Below are positions 23,667 through 31,835 of a stretch of DNA of 47,999 nucleotides, piece by piece (position 1 is the stretch's first letter; every line of letters begins with the position of its first letter). The notes beneath the pieces are model-generated. The model was given only the letters and a program-made list of their open reading frames with translations, did no database searches and was not told where the DNA came from. The stretch spans positions 1 through 47,999 of the forward strand of contig NZ_NFLL01000020.1 of NCBI RefSeq assembly GCF_002160895.1. Direction: 5' to 3'. Position numbers and translations under genes: made by a program. The stretch comes from Faecalibacterium sp. An122 (GTDB lineage: Bacteria > Bacillota > Clostridia > Oscillospirales > Ruminococcaceae).

Positions 23667-23834
23667 CTAGGGTGTATCTGAGAAGGCAAAAATACTGGAA
23701 TATTCGCCAAAAAGCGCCAGATGCAAGGCGCATGAGCGCCGCACTCCTTGGTGGAATGCAAGCGAATGCAACGCAGCAGATGGGGCTTTTTGGTAGAATA
23801 GAACAGCGTTGGGGAATTTTCAGATACACCCTAG
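23667..23834. mobile_element. MITE-like element, 160 bp, with CTAG target duplication
   Basis: GGTGTATCTGA (23671-23681) and its complement TCAGATACACC (23820-23830) form terminal inverted repeats. Both are flanked by CTAG (23667-23670 and 23831-23834), a YTAR-type duplication as made by IS5-group elements. Inside, CCAAAAAGC/GCTTTTTGG and other repeats allow a long folded structure. No transposase is encoded. The same end sequence, GGTGTATCTGAAAA, begins at 47885 behind another CTAG. Confidence 0.82.
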
Positions 23835-23859
23835 TTGAGTGGGTGGGACGCCGTGCGGC

Positions 23860-25170
23860 TTAGCCGGCGTTGGCGATTTCCTGGTTGGCCTGGTATTCGG
23901 CGGCCTTCAGGAATTCTGCTGCGGTCATCTCGCCGCTGACAGCCAGGGGGAAGTAGTTCTGGTATGCGGTGTTGATGATGGAGGCGTTGTTGCCCAGCTG
24001 CCAGGGCAGAGAGCAGTCGGTCATCTCGGAGTGGACCTTCCAGACGGGATCGCTGTCAATGTCCATGGCCTCGGCGGCGTCGGCACGCGGGGGCAGGCAG
24101 CCTGCGCCGGTGCACCAGATGGTCTCGCCGTCCACGCTGGTGACGTACTTGATCCAGGCGGAAGCCATGTCCTTGTTCTGGCTCAGGGTGTAGATGCCGT
24201 AGCCCACGGTGTAGCTCATGGAGTACTGGGTGCCGTTGTAGCTGGGCATGGCCTTGACGCCGAAGTTGATGTCGCTGTAGTCGGTCTTGAGGGTGCCGTA
24301 GACCCAGTTGCCTTCCTCCATGATGACGGCCTTGCCGGTGCCGAAGGCCTCGCCGTTCCAGCCCAGGCCCAGGGCGCTGGGGGTCTTCCAGACGCCGGCG
24401 TCCACAAAGCTGAGGATGTACTCCATGTTCTTGACCACGCTGTCGCTGGTCAGGGTGGCGTTGCCCTCCGCGTCGCACAGGCCGTCGTTGCCGTCCTGCA
24501 GGATGCACAGGTTGCGGGACAGGTCCTGGTTGTAGGTCATGGCAGCAATCTGGTTGGGGCCGTAGATCTCGTCCAGCTTGGCCTGCAGGTCCAGCAGGAA
24601 CGGCATGTAATCGTCGTAGTTGTCGGGGATGTCGTCGGCGGTGTAGCCGCAGGCCTCCAGCAGGTCGATGTTGTAGTAGGTGGCCAGGGTGGAGACGTCC
24701 TTGGGAACGCACAGGGTGCCCTCGTCGTTGGTGAAGGCCTCCACCAGGTTGGGATAGAACTGGTCCAGATCGTACTCAGCAGCGTCCAGGGGATCCATCA
24801 CGCCCAGAGAGCCGTAGAAGGGGAACATGCTGCCGTCCACGTAGAAGGTGTCGGGAGCGGTCTGGCCGATCAGGTCGGCCTGGAACTGGGTGTTGAAGTC
24901 GGTGTATACCTTCAGCTCCACGGTGCAGCCGTGGTCGGCCTCAAAGTTGGCCTTCAGCTGGTTGATGGCTGCGGTCTCCTGGTCGTTGCCGCCCCAGATG
25001 CCCACGGTCAGGGTGCGGCCGGAGAAGTCACCGGAAGCGGATGCGCTGCCGGAGGCAGCGGTGGAGCCGGCGGTCGAGGTGGACGAGGAGCTGCCGCAGG
25101 CGGTCAGCGCGGCGGCAGCCGCAGCGGCGCCGCACACAGCAAGGAACGAACGACGATTGATCTTCTTCAT
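23860..25170 (-). CDS. ABC transporter sugar-binding lipoprotein
   Basis: 436 residues, family 1 extracellular solute-binding protein. The N-terminus has KKINRRSFLAV, a twin-Arg-like basic region, an Ala-rich core and a lipobox ending at Cys25 (LTAC), then a Ser/Ala/Thr-rich linker. The mature part contains GRTLTVGIWGG and later EEGNWVYG and MPSYNG segments usual for maltose-type binding proteins. It would be anchored outside the membrane and deliver an alpha-glucoside to the two permeases. AAGGAGG gives the start. Its promoter carries two LacI-type operators. Confidence 0.94.
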   Translation of the reverse strand: MKKINRRSFLAVCGAAAAAAALTACGSSSSTSTAGSTAASGSASASGDFSGRTLTVGIWGGNDQETAAINQLKANFEADHGCTVELKVYTDFNTQFQADLIGQTAPDTFYVDGSMFPFYGSLGVMDPLDAAEYDLDQFYPNLVEAFTNDEGTLCVPKDVSTLATYYNIDLLEACGYTADDIPDNYDDYMPFLLDLQAKLDEIYGPNQIAAMTYNQDLSRNLCILQDGNDGLCDAEGNATLTSDSVVKNMEYILSFVDAGVWKTPSALGLGWNGEAFGTGKAVIMEEGNWVYGTLKTDYSDINFGVKAMPSYNGTQYSMSYTVGYGIYTLSQNKDMASAWIKYVTSVDGETIWCTGAGCLPPRADAAEAMDIDSDPVWKVHSEMTDCSLPWQLGNNASIINTAYQNYFPLAVSGEMTAAEFLKAAEYQANQEIANAG

Positions 25171-25208
25171 GGAAAAGAGCCTCCTTCAAAGTGCTTTTTG
25201 CATGGTTG

Positions 25209-25224
25209 CAAAAACGTTTTCGAC
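25209..25224. promoter_or_regulatory. LacI-type operator A (binding-protein promoter)
   Basis: CAAAAACGTTTTCG, a 14-bp near-palindrome, located just downstream of the probable transcription start. It matches the other operators in the regulon. Confidence 0.78.
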
Positions 25225-25231
25225 AGTGCCT

Positions 25232-25260
25232 ATTCTATACGAAAACGTTTTCGTATTCAA
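25232..25260 (-). promoter_or_regulatory. Promoter of the sugar transporter operon
   Basis: On the minus strand TTGAAT (25255-25260), 17 bp, TAGAAT (25232-25237). The whole spacer is the 17-bp palindrome of operator B. Confidence 0.82.
25239..25254. promoter_or_regulatory. LacI-type operator B (inside the promoter spacer)
   Basis: ACGAAAACGTTTTCGT is a perfect palindrome lying exactly between the -35 and -10 boxes. Binding of the LacI-family protein would block RNA polymerase directly. Confidence 0.85.
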
Positions 25261-25314
25261 TTCGCTTTTTAAACAAAACCTGACTCCGTATTTTGGACAT
25301 CTTGTCCGGTTATT

Positions 25315-27636
25315 TTACAGTTCTACGCAGATCTGGCCCTGCACCTGATAGGCTTTGCCGTAAACGGTCAGCTCCACCGTTTCGGTGCCGGTGAGATTTT
25401 CGATGTTCAGGGTGGTGTGGCTCAGGGTGATGTGGAGCTTCTGGCCGTGCCAGTAGATATAGAAGTCCAGACCGGTCCATGCGTCGGGCAGGGCGGGGTC
25501 GATGCGCAGCTTGCCGTCCAGCATCCGGACGCCGCCGAAGCCGAACACCACCGACTGCCAGATGCCCGCCAGGGAAGCGGCATGGATGCCGGCGTCACTG
25601 GTCTTCATGTTGGGGCCCACGTCGATGGCGGCAGCGCTGGAGAACAGCTGGTAAGCCATATCCCGGTTGCCCATGTCGTTGGCCAGGATACAGTGGGTGG
25701 ACAGGGACAGGGAAGAGTCGTGGAGGGTGCGGGGCTCATAGTAGCTCCAGTTGGCGCGCTTGACGTCGGCACTGAACTGGTTCTCCAGCAGCAGGAACAT
25801 AATCAGGATGTCGGCCTGCTTGGAAACCTGCATGTGGGTGATCTGCTCCTGGTTGTAGTCGCGGTAGATGCTGCCCACGTTCTTCTGGTTTTTGTACTTG
25901 GTCAGGTCGATGTCCTTCAGGGTCAGATAGGTGCGATCCTGGGGAATGACCAGATCCTCACGGGGCTGGGGCAGGTAGATGCGGTTCAGCTTCTCCTCCC
26001 ACTGGGGTTCCAGAGCGGCCAGGCCCAGCTTTTTGTCCAGAGCGCTGTACAGCTCGGGACGCTCGGCCTTGAGCTGGCGGCTGTACTCCAGAGCCTTGCG
26101 GATGTTCCAGGCAGCCATGTAGTTGGTGAAGGCGTTGTCGTCCACGTGCTCCTTGTACTCGTCGGGACCCACCACGTCGTTGATGTGGAGCAGGCCGTCG
26201 GTGCCTTCCTCCAGACGGCTGGCCCAGAACTTGCCGGTGTCAAGGATCAGCTCATAGCCGCAGCGATCCATGAAATCCTGGTCGCCGGTCACCTGATAGT
26301 ATTCCCATGCGCCGTAGGCCACGTCAGCGGTGATGTGCTGCTCAATGAAACCGGACCAGATCTTGGTGGGCAGACCGGTGACGATGTCGGCAGCGCCCCA
26401 AACCGGGGTCACCTCGCCGTCGTCAATCCAGGCCGACTCCCAGGGGAACTGGGCGCCCTCGTACTGGTTGCCGGAGGCCTTCTTGTGGGCGCCGGGCAGG
26501 CTCAGCCAGCGGTACTCCTCCAGGCTGCGGGCCACTTCGGGTGCGCTGTAGATGAAGTAGGGCAGGATGAACATTTCGGTGTCCCAGAAGGTGTGGCCCT
26601 TGTAGCCCTCGCCGGACAGGCCCTTGGCGCCGATGTTCATGCGGTTGTCGTGCATGGGGGTCATGATGTACAGGTGATACTGTGCAAAGCGGATGGCCAG
26701 CTGGTCAAAGGCATTCTCCGACTGGATGGTCACCGGCACGTTGTCCCAGACCTTGGCAGCCCAGGCGCGGGCGCTCTCAGGCAGCAGAGCATCGTAGCCC
26801 AGAGCGCAGATCTCCTTCTGACCGGCCAGAGCCTTCTCCTGCAGGGCAGAGAGCTCCAGACCCTCGCTGTCGCGGTCGCGGGAAGTGTACACGGTGGACA
26901 GCTTCTGGATGGTCAGGGTCTTGCCGGCGGGGATGGCCACCTTGAACTCCTGCTTGATGATGCGGCGGTCCATCACGATGAAGCCCTTTTCGTCCTGGGG
27001 CACGCCGTCCATGGCGAAGGAGAAGGTAGTGTGGAAGACAAAGTGGATCCCCGACTGGCCGGTGGTCTGGTTGTACTGCATATGGCGGCCCTCAAAGAGA
27101 CGCTTGTCGCCCTCCGAGAAGTGCTGGCTGCCGCCGTTGTTCATCTGGCCGTTGATGCCGCCGGTGATGTCCAGCTCCATGTCGCCGTCCAGGGGAGTGA
27201 CCTCCACTTTCTGGGCGATGAGGTGCAGCCGGTCCAGAGAGACAAAACGGCTGAACACCAGCTGATACCGCTTGCCGTTGGGAGCGGCCCAGACCACCCG
27301 GCGGGTGGTCTCGCCGGTCTTGAGGTTGAGGGCCCGGTCATAGGACTCCACCTTGCCGGTCAGCAGGCTGAACCGCACCCCGTCCAGCCGCAGGTCCAGA
27401 CGGGAGATGTCGGCTGCGTTAGGCAACTCGGTGACCTCGTTGTCGTCGAATTTGTTGAAGGTGCCCGCCACAAACAGGTCCCGCTGCTCGCCGGGGTTGA
27501 ATTCGTCGGTGGCGTTGCGCAGGCAGAGATAGCCGTTGCCCTGGCACATGATGGACTCACATTTGCCCAGATATTCCGGGTCAAAGCTGTCCTCTGCCAC
27601 AATCCAGTCAGCAGCACGCGAATAATCCATAGCCAT
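25315..27636 (-). CDS. GH65 disaccharide phosphorylase
   Basis: 773 residues, the usual length for maltose, kojibiose, nigerose or trehalose phosphorylases. The N-terminal beta-sandwich is followed by the (alpha/alpha)6 barrel; GHTFWDTEMFILP (347-359) and DVVGPDEY (487-494) with Glu493 as general acid are intact, and a small C-terminal beta domain closes the protein. It splits a disaccharide with inorganic phosphate to give beta-glucose-1-phosphate, which PgmB converts further. The linkage cannot be read safely from sequence. AAGGAGG precedes ATGGCTATG. A LacI-type operator lies 38 bp upstream, but no clear promoter does. Confidence 0.94.
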   Translation of the reverse strand: MAMDYSRAADWIVAEDSFDPEYLGKCESIMCQGNGYLCLRNATDEFNPGEQRDLFVAGTFNKFDDNEVTELPNAADISRLDLRLDGVRFSLLTGKVESYDRALNLKTGETTRRVVWAAPNGKRYQLVFSRFVSLDRLHLIAQKVEVTPLDGDMELDITGGINGQMNNGGSQHFSEGDKRLFEGRHMQYNQTTGQSGIHFVFHTTFSFAMDGVPQDEKGFIVMDRRIIKQEFKVAIPAGKTLTIQKLSTVYTSRDRDSEGLELSALQEKALAGQKEICALGYDALLPESARAWAAKVWDNVPVTIQSENAFDQLAIRFAQYHLYIMTPMHDNRMNIGAKGLSGEGYKGHTFWDTEMFILPYFIYSAPEVARSLEEYRWLSLPGAHKKASGNQYEGAQFPWESAWIDDGEVTPVWGAADIVTGLPTKIWSGFIEQHITADVAYGAWEYYQVTGDQDFMDRCGYELILDTGKFWASRLEEGTDGLLHINDVVGPDEYKEHVDDNAFTNYMAAWNIRKALEYSRQLKAERPELYSALDKKLGLAALEPQWEEKLNRIYLPQPREDLVIPQDRTYLTLKDIDLTKYKNQKNVGSIYRDYNQEQITHMQVSKQADILIMFLLLENQFSADVKRANWSYYEPRTLHDSSLSLSTHCILANDMGNRDMAYQLFSSAAAIDVGPNMKTSDAGIHAASLAGIWQSVVFGFGGVRMLDGKLRIDPALPDAWTGLDFYIYWHGQKLHITLSHTTLNIENLTGTETVELTVYGKAYQVQGQICVEL

Positions 27637-27673
27637 AAGAAAATCCTCCTTTATTTCACGCTTCGCCGATTGG

Positions 27674-27687
27674 CGAAAACGTTTTTG
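27674..27687. promoter_or_regulatory. LacI-type operator before the GH65 gene
   Basis: CGAAAACGTTTTTG, one mismatch from the palindrome. It sits between a terminator and the GH65 ribosome site and partly overlaps a TTCGCC/GGCGAA inverted repeat. Confidence 0.78.
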
Positions 27688-27695
27688 GTCCAGGG

Positions 27696-27721
27696 TGAAA
27701 AAATAGCCCGGTTTCCGGGCA
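27696..27721 (-). terminator. Terminator behind the RDD operon
   Basis: On the minus strand GCCCGG-AAA-CCGGGC followed by TATTTTTTC. It is short, so some read-through into the GH65 gene is plausible. Confidence 0.75.
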
Positions 27722-27742
27722 CTTACGGGGAACCCCGATAAG

Positions 27743-28033
27743 TCAATGATAGAAATAGTAGTTGGAGATCCATACCAGGATCACCAGTCCGCACAGCTGG
27801 GACCCGGCTGAAAACAGCAGGGGAATCCCCAGCGCCCAAAAGACGATGCAGCAGACGGCTGCCAGCGGCAGATACAGGCGAATGCTCCGGGCGATATCGC
27901 TGGTGTTGGCGTATTTGCGGGCGCAGTACCAGCCCAGCAGAGCCGCCGCCAGAATGCACCCGCCCAACAGCACCGGGTTGGTGGCAACCAGCGGGTCGGT
28001 GGGTTTCAGATGAAAAATTTCGTCCAGATTCAT
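27743..28033 (-). CDS. Small membrane protein coupled to the RDD gene
   Basis: 96 residues with three hydrophobic segments (about 20-36, 51-69 and 73-93) after a polar N-terminus. Its ATG overlaps the stop of the RDD gene (ATGA), so it is translationally coupled. GGAGAAAAAAG precedes the start. No family is recognised. Membership of the LacI-controlled sugar regulon is inferred from the operator at 28499-28512. Confidence 0.72.
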   Translation of the reverse strand: MNLDEIFHLKPTDPLVATNPVLLGGCILAAALLGWYCARKYANTSDIARSIRLYLPLAAVCCIVFWALGIPLLFSAGSQLCGLVILVWISNYYFYH

Positions 28034-28473
28034 GCTTTTTTCTCCTGTTCGGGGTCGGGCTTGTCCTCCCAGCGGAAGATCACCCGGCTGTTTTCGGCCA
28101 TGTCGTGGAGGGTGGTGCCCTTGACAAACAGCATCACGGTGCTGACCAGCCCGGCAGCCCATCCCACAATGGGGATCAGGTACATGGCGCGGATCAGTTC
28201 CCGCAGGCCGGTGTAGAGAACCGTGGGCTTGCCGCCGGCCCGGTCCACCACCTTCAGGCGTCCGATCATCTTGTCCAGGGTGGCGCCGTTGTTGTACTCA
28301 ATCATCAGCACTCCATAGACGGCAATGAGAAGACGGAACAGAAAATCAGCCGAAAGCGCGTTCGTTTTGATCCAGAACAGCAGAACAAACTGTACCGGCA
28401 GCATCAGAATCAGATAGTCGATCAGCGCACACAGCAGGCGTGTGACACCCCGCAGAACTTTATGACTGCTCAT
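28030..28473 (-). CDS. RDD family membrane protein
   Basis: 147 residues. The RDD pattern is visible: an Arg/Asp-containing first span (RLLCALIDYLILMLPVQFVL), a second span, then the conserved ATLDKMIGRLKVVD loop and further spans. RDD proteins are small transporters or assembly factors of mostly unknown role, some reported as Na+/H+ antiporters. AGGAGGG stands eight bases before the ATG at 28473. It lies between the LacI-type gene and the phosphorylase and carries the regulon operator in its leader. Confidence 0.85.
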   Translation of the reverse strand: MSSHKVLRGVTRLLCALIDYLILMLPVQFVLLFWIKTNALSADFLFRLLIAVYGVLMIEYNNGATLDKMIGRLKVVDRAGGKPTVLYTGLRELIRAMYLIPIVGWAAGLVSTVMLFVKGTTLHDMAENSRVIFRWEDKPDPEQEKKA

Positions 28474-28498
28474 GGACAAAACCCTCCTGTGCTCATAA

Positions 28499-28512
28499 CG
28501 AAAACGTTTTTG
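28499..28512. promoter_or_regulatory. LacI-type operator before the RDD gene
   Basis: CGAAAACGTTTTTG, identical to the GH65 site. It lies just downstream of the -10 element TGC-TATTCT (minus strand, about 28520-28528), a position suited to repression. Confidence 0.78.
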
Positions 28513-28519
28513 GCGCCCC

Positions 28520-28551
28520 TAGAATAGCATAGTCCCCGGCGTTTGTACATC
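28520..28551 (-). promoter_or_regulatory. Probable promoter of the RDD operon
   Basis: On the minus strand TGTACA, about 17 bp, then TATTCT preceded by TGC (extended -10). The upstream part lies within a long inverted repeat. Confidence 0.5.
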
Positions 28552-28584
28552 CTCAGAATATACAAACCTGCCGGGGACTTTTTA
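28531..28584 (+). terminator. Long hairpin with a plus-strand U-tract
   Basis: AGTCCCCGGC-GTTTGTA (28531-28547) pairs with TACAAAC-CT-GCCGGGGACT (28561-28579), a 17-bp stem with a two-base bulge. TTTTTAT follows on the plus strand only. No plus-strand gene ends here, so it may block antisense transcripts or also weakly end the lacI-type transcript in the other direction. Confidence 0.6.
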
Positions 28585-28600
28585 TACAATGTATCTAGTT

Positions 28601-29617
28601 TCAAAGTTTGCCGCGGGCGCTGTTGCGCACCACCAGTTCATACATCATGTTGTCCACACGGACATCGGTCTTGCCTTCGATTTTTTCATAGATGGCTTTG
28701 CCTGCCATGTATCCCATAAGATAGAAGTCCTGGCGGACCGTGGTCAGGCCGCCGTAGAGGTAGCGCGCGCTGGGAATGTCGTCAAAGCCCACCACCGCAA
28801 TCTGGTCGCCCACCGTCAGGCCGCGCTCCTCGATGGCCTTGCATGCGCCCAGCGCCATCAGGTCGCTGGCGCAGAACAGGGCATCCACGCTGCTGTCCCG
28901 CTCCAGAAGATGCCGGACCCGCTGATAGGCGATGTCCTCCTGGAATCCTGCGTCCAGAACCCGGTTGGGCTGGATGGGCAGACCGGCTTCCTCCATGGCC
29001 CAGCGATAGCCGCTGCCGCGGAGGATGGCGACGTCGGCCTCGGGGCCGCCGTTCACCAGGGCGATGTTTTTGCGCCCGTTCTTAATCAGGAAGGAGACCG
29101 CCTCATAGGCGGCGCGCTCGTTGTCCATGGTGATATCCAGGACATCCGGGTTGTCGATGCGGACGTCGATGAAGGCGCAGGGGATATCAATTTCGTCCAG
29201 CTGCTTCAAGTACGGGTCGTGTAATCGGAAACCGGTACAGATCAAACCGGTCAGCTGCTTGCTGAGGCACAGAACCTTTAAGGATCGCTGGGCCTGCTGA
29301 TGGCCGTCGGTTGTCATCAGAATGAATTCAATATTGTTGTCCTGGCAGGCATGGCATACGCCGCTCAAAATGCCGTACACTGCACCGGAAGGGTCCATGG
29401 GGCGCAGGTCGTTGATGAGCAGACCGATCACCTTGTCCACCCGCCCGCCCATGCTGCGCCCGGCCACATTGGGCACATAGTTCATCTGGCGGGCGATTTC
29501 CTGAATATGCTTGCGGGTCTCGGGGTTGACGTCGGTATAATCGTTCAGCGCCTTGGAAACCGTTGTGATCGAAACTCCGGCTTTTTTTGCGACATCGCGA
29601 ATCGTGGTTCTTTCCAT
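28601..29617 (-). CDS. LacI family transcriptional regulator
   Basis: 338 residues. The N-terminal HTH (TIRDVAKKAGVSITTVSKAL, 4-23) and hinge are followed by a periplasmic-binding-like effector domain with IGLLINDLRP, ALFCASDLMALGA and AVVGFDDIPSARY. It is the obvious regulator of the surrounding sugar genes: operators of the CGAAAACGTTTTCG type typical for LacI proteins stand before the transporter, the GH65 gene and the RDD gene. Its own promoter has only a degenerate copy. GAGGTGAT gives the start. Confidence 0.94.
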   Translation of the reverse strand: MERTTIRDVAKKAGVSITTVSKALNDYTDVNPETRKHIQEIARQMNYVPNVAGRSMGGRVDKVIGLLINDLRPMDPSGAVYGILSGVCHACQDNNIEFILMTTDGHQQAQRSLKVLCLSKQLTGLICTGFRLHDPYLKQLDEIDIPCAFIDVRIDNPDVLDITMDNERAAYEAVSFLIKNGRKNIALVNGGPEADVAILRGSGYRWAMEEAGLPIQPNRVLDAGFQEDIAYQRVRHLLERDSSVDALFCASDLMALGACKAIEERGLTVGDQIAVVGFDDIPSARYLYGGLTTVRQDFYLMGYMAGKAIYEKIEGKTDVRVDNMMYELVVRNSARGKL

Positions 29618-29634
29618 CCAATCACCTCAGAAAA

Positions 29635-29663
29635 AGCATACCACAGTCCAGACTTTTTTCCAA
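29635..29663 (-). promoter_or_regulatory. Promoter of the lacI-type gene
   Basis: On the minus strand TTGGAA (29658-29663), 17 bp, TATGCT (29635-29640). A degenerate operator, CGAAAAAGTTTCG, lies at 29694-29706, about 30 bp upstream of the -35. Confidence 0.65.
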
Positions 29664-29709
29664 GAGGGAGAGGAGCTTCCAAACAAACATTTTCGAAAAA
29701 GTTTCGTGG

Positions 29710-29930
29710 TGGTTTCGCGCCGGGACCTAAAAGCCCCAGTCCGTCTGTTCGTTCAGGCCAGAGAGCCGGGGCGGATGGGGCGATTCAGGCTCGGCAGAAC
29801 TTGGTGGCCGTTCTGTGCGTGGCGGCGCCGATCCGGTTCATTGTAGGGGCCCTGGAGAAAAAGTCCCTCGGACCGGGCCCAAAAGGCCGGAATCCTTGCA
29901 TAAAAGGAACCGCGGCCGGCGGACATCGCA
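29710..29930. other. Gene-free stretch between the LacI and Hsp70 transcription units
   Basis: No frame here has a ribosome site and a protein-like product. It is GC-rich with short inverted repeats and contains no recognised RNA family. The promoters of the flanking divergent units lie on either side. Confidence 0.6.
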
Positions 29931-29933
29931 GAC

Positions 29934-29963
29934 TTGCCATAGGGCCTGCGGGTGCATTATAAT
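29934..29963 (+). promoter_or_regulatory. Promoter of the Hsp70/J operon
   Basis: TTGCCA (29934-29939), 18 bp, TATAAT (29958-29963). A leader of about 135 nt follows. No CIRCE element (TTAGCACTC-N9-GAGTGCTAA) is present, so HrcA control is unlikely. Confidence 0.72.
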
Positions 29964-30104
29964 ACAGGAAAAGACCATGCCAAGACGCTGGACAGAGCCT
30001 GACCGGAGAGCGCCCACAGCATCCATGGCGGCTGGTGTCCGCCGGCCTGCATTTTGGAGCGCCCGGAAGGCGGCCCGGCGAATCGAAACAGGAGGAACAA
30101 GCCA

Positions 30105-31835
30105 ATGGCGATGATTGGGATTGATCTGGGGACCACCAATTCCCTGGTCAGCGTCTATCGAAACGGCCGGGCCGAGCTGCTCCCCAATGAACTGGGACAG
30201 TACATGACCCCCAGCTGTGTCAGCCTGCTGGAGGACGGCAGCCTTGCGGTGGGAGCCGTGGCAAAAGAGCGGCTGATAACCCATCCGGAACAGACGGTGT
30301 CGGCCTTCAAAACCTGGATGGGCACTGAGAAATCGTTCTCTCTGGGCGACAAGGAGTTTCTGCCCCATGAGCTGTCCGCCATGGTGCTGAAAAAGCTGGC
30401 CCAGAGCGCCCGCGCCGCCCTGGGCGAGGAGATCGAAGAAGCGGTCATCAGCGTGCCGGCCTACTTCAACGACAACCAGCGCTGTGCCACCCGGCTGGCG
30501 GCCCAGCTGGCAGGTCTGCCGGTGAAACGCCTCATCAATGAGCCGTCGGCTGCGGCGCTGTGCTACAGTGCGGCCCTGGGCCGCCGGGAAGGCAAGCTTT
30601 TGGTGGTGGATTTTGGCGGCGGCACCCTGGATGTAAGCGTGGTGGACTGCTTCGAGAATATGGTGGAGATTCTGGCCATTGCAGGGGACAACCACCTGGG
30701 CGGCAACGACATCGACCGGGCCATTGCCGACTATTTCTGCCGGGAAACCGGACTGAACTGGGACGCTTTGACCCCTTCGGCCCAGCGCCAGCTGCTGGCT
30801 TTGGCAGAGCGCGGAAAAGTGGGCCTGTCCGGCATCCGCCGGGGCCTGCTGGTGTTCCAGGACGGGGACCAGAGCCTGAGTGTCCCGCTGGACGGAAAAA
30901 TCTTGGCCTCCATCTGTAAGCCGGTGTTTGAACGGGTCCGCGGGGTGATTGTCCGCGCCGTGCGGGACAGCGGCATCCCGGTTTCCGCCATGGACGATGT
31001 GGTGCTGGTGGGCGGTTCCTCCCAGATGGAAGTCTTTGTGGACTATCTGGAACAGCTGTTCTCCAAGCGGCCCACCCTGGCCGCCCGGCCGGAACATACG
31101 GTGGCCCTGGGGGTTGGGCTGTGCGTGGGCATCAAGCAGCGCAGCGCCGAGCTGCGGGATGTGGTCATGACGGATGTCTGTCCCTTTTCGCTGGGGGTGG
31201 CCACCTACAACAGTCAGGGGGACGTGAACCCCCATATGGCGGTTCTGATCCCCCGCAGCAGCATCCTGCCGGCCCGGCGGGCCCAGCAGTTTTATACCCT
31301 TTTTCCGGATCAGCGCCGCATCCGGCTGGAAATTTATCAGGGAGAGAACTACTATGCGGCGGATAATCTGCGGCTGGGAGAGCTGACGGTAGCCGTCCCG
31401 CCGGACGAGCCGGGCAGCCAGTGGGTGCAGGTGATCTTTGCCTACGATATCAACGGCATTCTGGAAGTGACCGCAGAGAGCAGCAGCGGCGACCGCAAAC
31501 AGACGGTCATCCTGAACCCCAAATTGACCCTGTCGGAGGAAGAGCTCCAACAGGAACTGGCCCGTCTGAACGCCCTGCCCACCCAGTCGGAGATCGGGGA
31601 GGAGGACCAGCTCCTGTTTGCCTGGGCGCAGCGTCTGTTTGCAGAGCTGACCGGCCCCCGACGGCAGGAGGCAGGATATCTGCTGCAGCGGATGCAGGAG
31701 GCCGCCCAGTCGGGGGACCTGGTCCGGCAGGCCCGGGAGCGGGAAGATACCCGCCGTCGCCTGGAAGAGTTGGAACGCTGGGCCCAGTGGGACGTGTTTG
31801 AAGAACCGGACGATGAGGAGGATGAAGAGGAATGA
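30105..31835 (+). CDS. Hsp70 family chaperone (HscC-like)
   Basis: 576 residues. The ATPase domain is complete: GIDLGTTNS (5-13), VISVPAYFNDNQR, VDFGGGTLDVSV and VVLVGGSSQM. The substrate-binding beta-domain begins after VCPFSLGVATY. The C-terminal lid is short and ends in an acidic run of Asp/Glu residues. The length and the lack of the long DnaK lid place it near HscC rather than DnaK. AGGAGGAAC precedes the ATG at 30105. The next gene overlaps it by four bases and encodes a J-domain-like protein, so the two almost surely act together. The client is unknown. Confidence 0.92.
   Translation: MAMIGIDLGTTNSLVSVYRNGRAELLPNELGQYMTPSCVSLLEDGSLAVGAVAKERLITHPEQTVSAFKTWMGTEKSFSLGDKEFLPHELSAMVLKKLAQSARAALGEEIEEAVISVPAYFNDNQRCATRLAAQLAGLPVKRLINEPSAAALCYSAALGRREGKLLVVDFGGGTLDVSVVDCFENMVEILAIAGDNHLGGNDIDRAIADYFCRETGLNWDALTPSAQRQLLALAERGKVGLSGIRRGLLVFQDGDQSLSVPLDGKILASICKPVFERVRGVIVRAVRDSGIPVSAMDDVVLVGGSSQMEVFVDYLEQLFSKRPTLAARPEHTVALGVGLCVGIKQRSAELRDVVMTDVCPFSLGVATYNSQGDVNPHMAVLIPRSSILPARRAQQFYTLFPDQRRIRLEIYQGENYYAADNLRLGELTVAVPPDEPGSQWVQVIFAYDINGILEVTAESSSGDRKQTVILNPKLTLSEEELQQELARLNALPTQSEIGEEDQLLFAWAQRLFAELTGPRRQEAGYLLQRMQEAAQSGDLVRQAREREDTRRRLEELERWAQWDVFEEPDDEEDEEE

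Noticed and set aside
25417-27741. A 774-codon plus-strand frame opposite the GH65 gene
   Set aside because: Shadow of the GH65 coding sequence; no ribosome site and unnatural composition.
29979-30113. A short frame in the Hsp70 leader starting at an ATG near 29979
   Set aside because: No ribosome site and a basic, Arg/Ala-rich shadow-like product; it overlaps the Hsp70 start.
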